Assembly (NCBI GenBank): GCA_019636215.1
Contig: JAHBXZ010000012.1
Span: forward strand, 93,698-157,697
Length of the DNA: 64,000 nucleotides
Reading direction: 5' to 3'
Source: Planctomycetota bacterium
GTDB taxonomy: Bacteria > Planctomycetota > UBA8742 > UBA2392
In this document: piece by piece, positions 53,224 through 60,760 of the stretch
Layout: every line of letters begins with the position of its first letter
Numbering within the stretch: the first letter of the stretch is position 1
Position numbers and translations under genes: made by a program
Notes under the pieces: model-generated
What the model was told of the DNA's origin: nothing
The model's input: only the letters and a program-made list of their open reading frames with translations
The model's database searches: none

Positions 53224-53253
53224 AAAAGCGCCCCGGCATGCCGGGGCGCTTTT
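53224..53253. terminator. Bidirectional terminator
   Basis: A perfect palindrome (AAAAGCGCCCCGGC, AT centre, then its complement) with A-run on the left and T-run on the right lies between ruvC and the convergent secretin-N gene and serves both. Confidence 0.92.
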
Positions 53254-53264
53254 GCTGGCGGGCC

Positions 53265-54050
53265 CTACTTCAGGGCGTTGACAGCCTGCAGCACCTCGGC
53301 GTGGCGATTGGGCCGCATGCGGACCAGGATGCGGCTGGTGCCTTCCTGAATGCTGAACGAGGCCTCGCGGTTCTGCATCTCATTGGTGAACAGCGCCTGG
53401 ATTGCCTTCAGGCCCACGGCCGGTTCCACGCCATTGGGGAGGTCATAGCCGCGCACTTCGGTTTTGGCGGCCTCGTCGATTTCGCGGATGGTCTTGATCA
53501 CCTGGCGCAGGCGGTCGGCGCGGTCGGTGACAATCAGCGCGCTGCGTGCCGGGCTGGCCTGCCCGCCCTGGCGCGACACCATGTTCTGCACCACGCTGCG
53601 GACCACGTTGGCCTCGGCGTTCTCAAGTACCACCGTGACAGTCACCCAGGTCCAGTCCTTGGCGGTGGCGAACTCCTGTTCGGACATGGTCGGCGCGGAA
53701 CTGGCGGCCTCGGCGGCTGGCAACACAACGTACTGGCCCGCGCCGCGCGGCATCAGGGTCATGCGCGCTTCTGCCAGCACATTGCTGACGTAGTGGTCGA
53801 TCTCGTCGCCGGTAAGGCTGATGTTCTTGCCGGTGACCAGCACGCCGGACCCCAGACGCCGGGCGTCGTAGATCACCTTGATGCCGCGGGTCGTGGAGTA
53901 GGCCTCCAGCATGGATTGGGCATCCATGCGCGCGCTGTCGGCGATGGTCCAGCTTGCGGCGGTGCCTTCGCCGGTGACGGTGATGTTCGAAGCCTGGGCG
54001 GCCAGCGGCGCGCACAGGGCCAGCAACAGGCAGCAGGTGAGGGCTTTCAT
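53265..54050 (-). CDS. Exported protein with secretin N-terminal domains only
   Basis: The 261-residue product has a signal peptide (LTCCLLLALCAPLAAQA), an STN/N0-like domain (TTRGIKVIYDARRLGSGVLVTGKNISLTGDEIDHYVSNVLAEA) and a secretin_N domain (VTVVLENAEANVVRSVVQNMVSRQGG...SALIVTDRADRLRQVIKTIREID). The secretin channel-forming domain is absent. It may be a periplasmic adaptor for a type II secretion or pilus system. GGAG precedes the ATG. It stands alone between a terminator and a gap. Confidence 0.78.
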   Translation of the reverse strand: MKALTCCLLLALCAPLAAQASNITVTGEGTAASWTIADSARMDAQSMLEAYSTTRGIKVIYDARRLGSGVLVTGKNISLTGDEIDHYVSNVLAEARMTLMPRGAGQYVVLPAAEAASSAPTMSEQEFATAKDWTWVTVTVVLENAEANVVRSVVQNMVSRQGGQASPARSALIVTDRADRLRQVIKTIREIDEAAKTEVRGYDLPNGVEPAVGLKAIQALFTNEMQNREASFSIQEGTSRILVRMRPNRHAEVLQAVNALK

Positions 54051-54359
54051 GGGAGTCTCCGCGGGTTGGTGTCACTTCGCACTGTGGATGTAAACGCCGG
54101 GGAAGCAGGTTCGTTGGTTTGCAGCGGGACGGGCGATCGAAACAGATCAGGGTGCGGACGTCCTTTGCGCGATTGGGAAGGCCGGGTGCCCATGCCACCG
54201 GGGGACGGAATTGCCGGCCGGCGCCTTGCGCTTGCCGCCCATGGTTGCGCCCCCGATGCCAGAACAATCCGGCCAATACAAACGTGTTTTCGCACTGCTT
54301 GCTTTGAGGGTTCCGGCCACCGCAGGTGCACAATGGTGTCGTCCACACAGGAGCCCGCC
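54051..54359. other. Intergenic gap between divergent genes
   Basis: About 309 bases between the secretin-N gene (minus) and the 94-residue gene (plus). Both promoters should be here, but I see no convincing -35/-10 pair, repeat or RNA. The sequence has lower coding character in all frames. Confidence 0.5.
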
Positions 54360-54644
54360 ATGCAAGCCGAAGTCGGTAACTTTGAGCAGATGGAAGACCA
54401 GCTTCGCAAGTGGGGCTCGCGCCTGGCCGTGCTGGCCAAGCGCGCCGAGCGCGAAGACGATTCCGGCAAGCAGGCCGTGCTGAACCGCATCAAGGCCCTG
54501 CGCCAGCGCAAGGCCCGCGCCACCGTGCGCCTGGCGGCACTCAAGGCCGCACCCTACGACGCCCCGAACTGGCAGGACCTGCGCATCGAAGCCGAAGAAG
54601 CCTACCTGCAACTGGGCCAGGCCATGCAGAACATGCGCGGCTGA
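54360..54644 (+). CDS. Small coiled-coil protein (94 residues)
   Basis: This short ORF has a good ribosome site (AGGAG before the ATG). The protein is charged and helical (MEDQLRKWGSRLAVLAKRAER, GKQAVLNRIKALRQRKARATVRLAAL) with a weak heptad pattern, and no signal peptide. It does not resemble XseB or other small subunits that I know. It converges with ppk2, which ends at the very next base (54645). Translation is plausible; function unknown. Confidence 0.6.
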   Translation: MQAEVGNFEQMEDQLRKWGSRLAVLAKRAEREDDSGKQAVLNRIKALRQRKARATVRLAALKAAPYDAPNWQDLRIEAEEAYLQLGQAMQNMRG

Positions 54645-55406
54645 TTACTGGTCCAGGTCGCGCCAGCCTTTGGGCAGCCTGGTTTCGCAGCCGAACGCCC
54701 TGGACAATTGCTCGACGGCGGTTTCGCATACGCTTACCCGCGCGTGCCATTTGCGGTTGGCGGCCACCACGTGCCAGGGCGCGTGTTTGGTGCTGGTTTC
54801 CTTGAACATGTCGTCGATCGCGTCTTCGTACTTGTCCCACTTCTCACGGTTGCGGTAGTCCTCTTGCGTGATCTTCCATTTCTTGAACGGGTTCTGCTCA
54901 CGTTCCTGAAACCGCTTGAGCTGTTCGTCCTTGTCGATGTGCAGGAAAAACTTGATCACCGGCACGCCGTCGCCAGTCAGGATTTTCTCAAAGGCATTGA
55001 TCTCGTCGTAGGCCCGCTTCCAGGCCTCTTTCTCGGCAAACTTCTCGACGCGTTCGACCAGCACGCGGCCGTACCAGCTGCGGTCAAAAATCGCCACGCG
55101 GCCGGGGCCGGGCATGCGCATCCAGAAGCGCTGCAGGTAATGCACCTGCTTTTCTTCGCTGGTAGGGGCGGCAATCGGGTGCACCACGTAACCGCGCGGG
55201 TCCAGCCTCTCGATCAGCCGTCGAATCGAACCGCCCTTGCCCGCGGCGTCCCAGCCCTCGAACACAAAGACGGCCTCGCGCTTGTTGTCGTAAATGTGGC
55301 GCTGGATCAGCAGCAGCTGCAGTTGGGCCTTGCGCAGGCGTTCTTCGTACTCGTCCTTGTCGGCCAGCTTGGCCTTGAGATCAATGTCTTTGAGTTTGGG
55401 TGCCAT
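54645..55406 (-). CDS. ppk2: Polyphosphate kinase 2
   Basis: PPK2 moves phosphate between polyphosphate and nucleotides. The 253-residue one-domain protein has Walker A (FEGWDAAGKGGSIRRLIERL), HYLQRFWMRMPGPGRVAIFDRSWYGRVLVERVE (Walker B and lid) and the usual DYRNREKWDKYEDAIDDMF. It seems intact. The first 27 codons and the upstream bases are repeated 401 bases upstream as a truncated copy. The region directly upstream contains 7-mers and a mobile element, so its promoter is not clear. Confidence 0.93.
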   Translation of the reverse strand: MAPKLKDIDLKAKLADKDEYEERLRKAQLQLLLIQRHIYDNKREAVFVFEGWDAAGKGGSIRRLIERLDPRGYVVHPIAAPTSEEKQVHYLQRFWMRMPGPGRVAIFDRSWYGRVLVERVEKFAEKEAWKRAYDEINAFEKILTGDGVPVIKFFLHIDKDEQLKRFQEREQNPFKKWKITQEDYRNREKWDKYEDAIDDMFKETSTKHAPWHVVAANRKWHARVSVCETAVEQLSRAFGCETRLPKGWRDLDQ

Positions 55407-55451
55407 GAGAGTTCCGTGTCTGGTGTCGAGTGTCCCTTGTCGAGTATCTAC

Positions 55452-55723
55452 GTGGCAAGTGGCCCTGTCGAAAACCTATGTGCAGTTGTCATTGAGGCCC
55501 GAAGGGCCGTCAGAGATTAGCCCCGCGCGTGAGCGCGGGGAATCCCGCACGAACCGAGCTCGAGCCCCCGAAGGGGGCGGCATACGGCCATGTATGGCGC
55601 CCCCGTCGGGGGCTCAGCACGCTCCATGCATCATTCTCCGCCCTGACGGGCGGAGCTAATCCATAGCGCCCCCTGCGGGGGCTCAATGGCAATACCAACC
55701 CTTTCGACAGAGCCGTGGCAAGT
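55452..55723. mobile_element. MITE-like element with 13-bp inverted ends and 9-bp target duplications
   Basis: The element is 55461-55714 (254 bases). Its ends GGCCCTGTCGAAA and TTTCGACAGAGCC are inverted with one mismatch. It is flanked by exact direct repeats GTGGCAAGT at 55452-55460 and 55715-55723, the mark of transposition. Inside are several GC-rich hairpins (for example GAGCCCCCG...CGGGGGCTC, CTCCGCCC...GGGCGGAG, CCCCGCGC...GCGCGGGG) and no ORF for a transposase. It must have been mobilised in trans. Confidence 0.85.
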
Positions 55724-55725
55724 GT

Positions 55726-55807
55726 GGGCCTTGCGCAGCCGTTCTTCGTATTCGTCTTTGTCGGCCAGCTTGGCCTTGAGGTCAACGTCTTTGAGTTTGG
55801 GTGCCAT
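55726..55807 (-). pseudogene. Truncated 5' end of a second ppk2 gene
   Basis: 55807-55726 repeats the first 27 codons of ppk2 (MAPKLKDVDLKAKLADKDEY...), and then homology stops just before the mobile element's target duplication. Of five differences in the coding part, four are silent and one is Ile to Val. This pattern suggests a former functional paralogue rather than a recent copy. The 28 bases upstream of both ATGs are identical. Confidence 0.8.
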
Positions 55808-55814
55808 GAGAGTT

Positions 55815-55949
55815 CCGTGTCTGGTGTCGAGTGTCCGGTGTCGGGTAACTGCATGCCAAGTGTGGTGCCTTCCGAACGCGCCTTCGTGCCTGGTACGCGA
55901 CTATCGAACAATGCTGTTCCAGACACCAGACACCAGACACCAGACACCG
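55815..55949. repeat. 7-base-unit inverted element (locus D)
   Basis: Left arm CCGTGTC, TGGTGTC, GAGTGTC, CGGTGTC, GGGTAAC (55815-55849); right arm GACACCA three times and GACACCG (55922-55949). The arms are inverted. A related single arm is at 55414-55448 upstream of the intact ppk2. The right arm ends 3 bases from the mutS stop. Confidence 0.85.
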
Positions 55950-55952
55950 CCG

Positions 55953-58565
55953 CTACTCCCTCGCCATGCCCTTCAGTCGCAGCAGTTCTGCCAGGGCCTG
56001 TTCGGGCGTGATGCGGCTGGTGTCCACACCCTCGAGTGCCTGCATCACGTTGTTTTCCTTGACTGTGAACATGCTCAGTTGCACCTGCTTGGGCCGCTTG
56101 GGGCCTGTGGCCGCCACGGCTTTGCCGGACAGCACCGGGCTGTCGGCCTCCAGCTTTGACAGGATATCACGTGCCCGCGACACGACTTCGCCGGGGATGC
56201 CCGCCAGCTTGGCCACATGGATGCCATAGCTGCGGTCAGCGCCGCCTTGCCCGATCTTGTGCAGGAAGATCAGTTCGTCCTGCCATTCGCGCACCAGCAC
56301 GTTCAGGTTGCACACCTGCGGGTACTTAAGCGCAAGCTGGGTTAGCTCGTGATAGTGCGTGGCAAAGAAGGTGCGGGCCTTGGCGCTGATCAAAAACTCG
56401 CTGACGGCCCAGGCGATGCTGACGCCATCAAAGGTGCTGGTGCCGCGGCCGACTTCGTCAAGAATCACCAGTGACCTGTCCGTCACGTGGTTCAGGATGT
56501 TCGCGGTCTCGGCCATTTCCACCATAAAGGTGCTTTGCCCGGCGCGGATGTCGTCGGCGCTGCCCAGGCGGGTGAACACGCGGTCTGCAAGGCCGATTCT
56601 GGCCTCGCGCGCGGGCACAAAACTGCCGGCCTGGGCCAGCAGCACGCACAGGGCCAGCGTGCGCACATAGGTGGATTTGCCAGCCATGTTCGGGCCGGTG
56701 ACGATGGCCATGCTGTGAGTTTCCAGCACGGCGTCGTTGGGCACCAGCTTGCCGGGCTCAAGTGTGGTCTCAAGCACCGGGTGGCGTGCGTCCACAAGGT
56801 TCAACACGCGCGAATCATCTACCGTGGGGCGCACCCAGGCGCGGTCAATCGCCACTCGCGCCAGCGAGGCCAGCGTGTCCACCAGCGCAACCAGCCGCGC
56901 GGCGGAAAGCAGCCGTTGGGTGTGTTTAAGCAGTTCTTCGCGCAGGGAGCTGAACAAGGATTGCTCAAGTTGCCCGATGCGCTTTTCGGCGTTCAGGATG
57001 CGCGATTCGTAATCCTTGAGTTCGGGCGTGATGTAACGCTCGGCGCCCTTGAGGGTCTGCTTGCGGATGTATTCCTTGGGCACGCGGTCGGCCTGGGCGT
57101 GAGTGATTTCGATGTAATAGCCAAACACGCTGTTGAAGCCGACCTTGAGCGTGGCAATGCCGGTTCGCGCGGTCTCCTGCTCCTGGTAGCGCGCCATCCA
57201 GTTTTTGCCGTCGGTGCCCAGCGCGCGCAGTTCATCAAGCTCAGCGTTCACGCCCGGGCGGATTACGCCGCCTTCCTTCACGGTGTGGGGCGGGTCGTCG
57301 GCAAGCTGCGCGTCCAGCAGGCCGCGCAGGTCGGCCAGCGCATCCAGGTTGTCGCCGGCAAAGGACAGCAGCGCGCTTTCGGCGCCGGCCAGCGCCGATC
57401 GCAGCAGCGGCAGCTTGCGCAGGGCGGTGCGCAGTCCCGCGCAATCGCGCGGGGTGGCGCGCGCCGTGCCCAGCTTGCCGGCCAGGCGCTCAAGGTCGGG
57501 CAGGCCTTCCAGGGCCTCGCGCAGAATCGCCAGCCTGCGCGGGGTATGCACCAGCTCTGCCACCGCGGCGTGGCGCTGGGTGATCTTGCGCGGGTCAGTC
57601 AGCGGCCCGGTCAGCCAGTTGCGCAACTCGCGCGCGCCCATTGGCGTCTGGGTGCGGTCCAGCGCGTCTACCAGCGAGCCCTTGCGGCCGGTATCGCGCA
57701 GGGTGCGGGTGACCTCCAGCGCGTCCAGTGTGGCGCGGTCCAGTGCCATGACCTGGCGCGGGTCAAAACGCTCGATCGCGCGCATGTGGGCCAGCTTGCC
57801 GCGCTGGTTCTCGGCGACGTAGTGAAGCAGGGCCCCTGCTGCGGCGACATCGGGGCCGGCGGCCTCAATACCGAAGCCCTGCAGGGTGCGCACGCCGAAC
57901 TGGCGGCAGAGTTCTTCATGGGCGCGATTGGGCTCGAATGAAAAGTCGGCCGCGGCCGTGATTGTGCCGCTGACAAGCTGGCGCACGTCGGCCAGCACTT
58001 CGCGGCCGCTGGTCCACAGTTTTTCGGGCAGCAGCAGCTCGCTGGGTTCCAGCCGCGCCAGCGCCGCGCCAAGCTCGCCTGCCGCAAGTTCACAGCACAG
58101 GAAACGGCCCGTGGACAGTTCGGCCCAGGCCAGCCCGCCGCCGGCGCGGCCCTTTGGCGGCAGCCAGGCCGCAATGATGCTTGGCTTGCGCGCATCCAGC
58201 AGTGATTCTTCAAGCACCGTGCCCGGGGTGATCACGCGCGAGACCTCGCGCCGGACAAGGCCCTTGGCCTCGGCGGCGTCTTCGGCCTGTTCGCAGATCA
58301 CCACGCGCAGGCCGGATTCCAGCAGGCGCGGCAGGTGCTGGTCCAGCGCGCGCAGCGGAAAGCCCGCCATCATGATCGGGTTGCCCTGGGTGTCGTCGCC
58401 CCGGGTGGTCAGGGTGATGCCAAGAGTGTCGGCCAGAAGCCTGGCGTCTTCGAAGAAGGTCTCAAAGAAATCGCCCATCTGGTAGAGCAGCAGCGCACCG
58501 GCGTGCTGGTCCTTCAGCTCGCGGTACTGCTTCATTGCGGGGGAATCTTCACCCTTGCCGGCCAT
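55953..58565 (-). CDS. mutS: DNA mismatch repair protein MutS
   Basis: MutS recognises mismatches and starts repair. The 870-residue protein has the mismatch-binding motif MGDFFETFFEDA (Phe-x-Glu), the connector and lever domains, and the ATPase: Walker A VTGPNMAGKSTYVRTLALC, LGSADDIRAGQSTFMVEM, LVILDEVGRGTSTFDGVSIAWAV and FFATHYHELTQLA. Length is normal. The ATG at 58565 is the first that gives the family N terminus; the longer frame upstream has a low-complexity Pro/Arg extension without a ribosome site. No mutL is seen. Confidence 0.95.
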   Translation of the reverse strand: MAGKGEDSPAMKQYRELKDQHAGALLLYQMGDFFETFFEDARLLADTLGITLTTRGDDTQGNPIMMAGFPLRALDQHLPRLLESGLRVVICEQAEDAAEAKGLVRREVSRVITPGTVLEESLLDARKPSIIAAWLPPKGRAGGGLAWAELSTGRFLCCELAAGELGAALARLEPSELLLPEKLWTSGREVLADVRQLVSGTITAAADFSFEPNRAHEELCRQFGVRTLQGFGIEAAGPDVAAAGALLHYVAENQRGKLAHMRAIERFDPRQVMALDRATLDALEVTRTLRDTGRKGSLVDALDRTQTPMGARELRNWLTGPLTDPRKITQRHAAVAELVHTPRRLAILREALEGLPDLERLAGKLGTARATPRDCAGLRTALRKLPLLRSALAGAESALLSFAGDNLDALADLRGLLDAQLADDPPHTVKEGGVIRPGVNAELDELRALGTDGKNWMARYQEQETARTGIATLKVGFNSVFGYYIEITHAQADRVPKEYIRKQTLKGAERYITPELKDYESRILNAEKRIGQLEQSLFSSLREELLKHTQRLLSAARLVALVDTLASLARVAIDRAWVRPTVDDSRVLNLVDARHPVLETTLEPGKLVPNDAVLETHSMAIVTGPNMAGKSTYVRTLALCVLLAQAGSFVPAREARIGLADRVFTRLGSADDIRAGQSTFMVEMAETANILNHVTDRSLVILDEVGRGTSTFDGVSIAWAVSEFLISAKARTFFATHYHELTQLALKYPQVCNLNVLVREWQDELIFLHKIGQGGADRSYGIHVAKLAGIPGEVVSRARDILSKLEADSPVLSGKAVAATGPKRPKQVQLSMFTVKENNVMQALEGVDTSRITPEQALAELLRLKGMARE

Positions 58566-58608
58566 GCCACAACGGTGTTCAGGCGGCGTCCGCAAGTCAA
58601 CGGCAAAG

Positions 58609-58905
58609 CTACGCCAGGCGCGAGAAGCGCCGGCCCGAGGCTGTGTCGGCAACCAGTGCCGTGGTTTCAAAGCACCATTGCGGGGCGTCGGCCGAAATGT
58701 GCGAGACCACGCTGCAGGTGCCATTGACGGCGTAGAGTTCCCAGGTGCCGGCCTCGGCGGCAAAGGTCAGCAGAAAGCCGCCCTGGGGGGCGCGGGCCAT
58801 GAACTGGATTACCCCTTCAAGCAGTTGGCCGTCGATCTCGACGGCCACGAAGTCGCCAACCACACAGTCGCCAAGCCGGCGCAGCACGCGAACACGGTTA
58901 CTCAT
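58609..58905 (-). CDS. Small protein of unknown function (98 residues)
   Basis: The ATG at 58905 has GGAG at 6 bases. The product (MSNRVRVLRRLGDCVVGDFV...) looks like a small beta-barrel or SH3-like domain: VAVEIDGQLLEGVIQFMARAPQGGFLLTFAAEAGTWELYAV. There is no signal peptide. It lies 43 bases upstream of mutS on the same strand and is probably in one operon with it. I do not recognise the family. Confidence 0.6.
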   Translation of the reverse strand: MSNRVRVLRRLGDCVVGDFVAVEIDGQLLEGVIQFMARAPQGGFLLTFAAEAGTWELYAVNGTCSVVSHISADAPQWCFETTALVADTASGRRFSRLA

Positions 58906-58993
58906 GTTTGTCTCCGCAGGGCCATGGGGGAAGTGTAGCCAGGCCGCATCAAGCAAAGATGAAGGCCGCGTGAAACGTGGGTGGGAACAACAC

Positions 58994-59084
58994 GTTGACG
59001 GTCGACAGTCAACGGTTGACGGAACACGACGAAATCACCGCGCCGGAGACCGTTGACCGTGAACCGTGAACCGTGAACTGTCAA
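58994..59084. repeat. 7-base-unit inverted element (locus E)
   Basis: Left arm of five 7-mers: GTTGACG, GTCGACA, GTCAACG, GTTGACG, GAACACG (58994-59028). Right arm of five: CCGTTGA, CCGTGAA, CCGTGAA, CCGTGAA, CTGTCAA (59050-59084). The reverse complement of the left arm falls in the same register as the right arm. The spacer is 21 bases. It lies between the FAD-dehydrogenase gene and the small gene upstream of mutS. Confidence 0.9.
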
Positions 59085-59091
59085 CCCGCGT

Positions 59092-60687
59092 TCACGGCCT
59101 TGCGTGCCTGGCCACAATCGCCAGGGCGCTTTTGATGCCGTCCAGGGCCGCGCTCATGATGCCGCCCGCGTAACCCGCGCCCTCGCCGCAGGGGTACAGG
59201 CCCGCCACATTTGTGCTTTGGCGGGTTTCCTTGTCGCGCACCAGTCGCACGGGGCTGGAGGCGCGGCTTTCCACGGCGTGCAGGATGCCGCTGTCACTGA
59301 GATAGCCCTCAATCCGCCGGTCAATCTGAGGCAGCCCGGCAAACAGCGCCTTGTTGAGCTTCTCGGGCAGCAGGCCCGCCAGCGGCACATACTTGCGCCC
59401 CCGGGCATAGGTGCTGCGCATGGTGCGCGGGGAAACCAGGCCGCGCAGGTAGTGCGTGACCGGCTGGGCCGGGCAGGTGTAGTCGCCGCCGCCGGCGGCA
59501 AAGGCCGCGGCCTCCAGGCGTCGCTGGAAGGCCACGCCGTCCAGCGGGCCCGCGCCGAAGTCCTGCGGGTTGAACGTAGTCACCAGCGCGCTGTTGGCAA
59601 AGCGGCTGGCCTGGGGGCTGAAGCTCATGCCGTTGGTGCACAGGTACCCCGGTTCGCTGATGCTGGCCATGGTGATGCCGCCGGGGCACATGCAGAAGCT
59701 GAACAGTTCGGGCGCGCCGGCCACGCGGCAGGCCACGTCGTAGCTGGCGGGCACCAGCCGTTTGTCGCGGGCAAAGCGGCCCAGCTGGGCGCGGTCGATC
59801 AGGTCCTGCGGGTGTTCAATGCGCACGCCAAGCTGAAAGGGCTTGGGCTCAATGGCGATGCCACGGGCCAGCAGCATCTCGTATGTGTCGCGGGCGGAAT
59901 GGCCGGGCGCCAGGATCACTGTACCGGTTTCCATCGTCTCGCGCCCGTTGATGGTGATGCCGGTGATCGCGCCGTCCTGCACCCGCACGTCGGTAAGCCG
60001 GGCATCAAAGCGAAAGCTGCCGCCCAGCTGGATGATCTTCTCGCGCATGCGCACCACCACGCGCGAAAGGATGTCCGTGCCCACGTGGGGCGCGGCGTCT
60101 GTCATGACCTCTGGCGGGGCGCCGCAGGCCACAAAGAAGTCCAGAATGCGCGGGATGAACGGGTCGCGGTTGCCCGTGTACAACTTGCCGTCGCTGAAGC
60201 TGCCCGCGCCGCCCTCGCCGAACAGCGAGTTGTTTTCGGGGTCAAGCTCGACCATGCGCGAAGTCCAGCGCCCGATCTGCTTAAGGCGTTCCGGCGCGGG
60301 CTTGCCGCGCTCTATCAGCAGCGGGCGATACCCGTTCAACGCCAGAACCCAGGCCGCAAAGCCGCCCGCCGGGCCGCTGCCCACGACCACCACCGGCCCG
60401 CGCAACGGCGCTGGGCCGGGCTCGGCTGTCAATGGCGGTGTGGGTTCGGGAATCGCCGCGTTGCTGCCCAGCGCTTGCAGCAGCTTCGGCGCGTAGCTGG
60501 TGGGCGGCAGGTCCACATCAGCCGTGCAGTTGAAGAACGGCGTGCGCCCGCGCGCGTCCACCCCGCGCTTGACCAGCCGCACCGCCAGCGGGGTACAGCC
60601 CACACGCCGCGCGGCCTCGCGCCCCAGGGCGCGGTCGAAGTCATGCTCCAGGCCTATCGCAAGGTTGTAAAGGCGGATGGTCGGCAC
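59092..60687 (-). CDS. Uncharacterised FAD-dependent dehydrogenase (COG2509 type)
   Basis: The 531-residue protein has an N-terminal domain of about 90 residues, a dinucleotide-binding fold (PVVVVGSGPAGGFAAWVLALNGYRPLLIERG), SLFGEGGAGSFSDGKLYTGNRD, VILAPGHSARDTYEMLLARG, FSFCMCPGGITMAS and a C-terminal GLYPCGEGAGYAGGIMSAALDGIKSA. This is the layout of the COG2509 family of FAD-dependent oxidoreductases whose substrate is not established. The start is a GTG at 60687. It is cytoplasmic. Confidence 0.88.
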   Translation of the reverse strand: MPTIRLYNLAIGLEHDFDRALGREAARRVGCTPLAVRLVKRGVDARGRTPFFNCTADVDLPPTSYAPKLLQALGSNAAIPEPTPPLTAEPGPAPLRGPVVVVGSGPAGGFAAWVLALNGYRPLLIERGKPAPERLKQIGRWTSRMVELDPENNSLFGEGGAGSFSDGKLYTGNRDPFIPRILDFFVACGAPPEVMTDAAPHVGTDILSRVVVRMREKIIQLGGSFRFDARLTDVRVQDGAITGITINGRETMETGTVILAPGHSARDTYEMLLARGIAIEPKPFQLGVRIEHPQDLIDRAQLGRFARDKRLVPASYDVACRVAGAPELFSFCMCPGGITMASISEPGYLCTNGMSFSPQASRFANSALVTTFNPQDFGAGPLDGVAFQRRLEAAAFAAGGGDYTCPAQPVTHYLRGLVSPRTMRSTYARGRKYVPLAGLLPEKLNKALFAGLPQIDRRIEGYLSDSGILHAVESRASSPVRLVRDKETRQSTNVAGLYPCGEGAGYAGGIMSAALDGIKSALAIVARHARP

Positions 60688-60720
60688 AGTCAGGGTTTAA
60701 CCGGCAGCCGGCCAATTGAA

Positions 60721-60746
60721 CACGGGACGGGTTGCCCCGTCCCGTG
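60721..60746. terminator. Hairpin after the zinc-ribbon membrane protein gene
   Basis: CACGGGACGGG pairs with CCCGTCCCGTG (11 bp, 4-base loop). On the minus strand it follows the stop at 60761 and is followed by TTCAATT, so it likely ends that gene. Confidence 0.6.
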
Positions 60747-60760
60747 CGCCGACTGATGGC

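Noticed and set aside
54360..54644. XseB, the partner of XseA
   Set aside because: Length is similar but the sequence lacks the usual XseB helix pattern, and it is 43 kb from xseA.
55500..55700. Possible CRISPR array or structured RNA
   Set aside because: The palindromes differ from each other and are unevenly spaced, with no constant repeat; flanking target duplications mark it as a transposable element.
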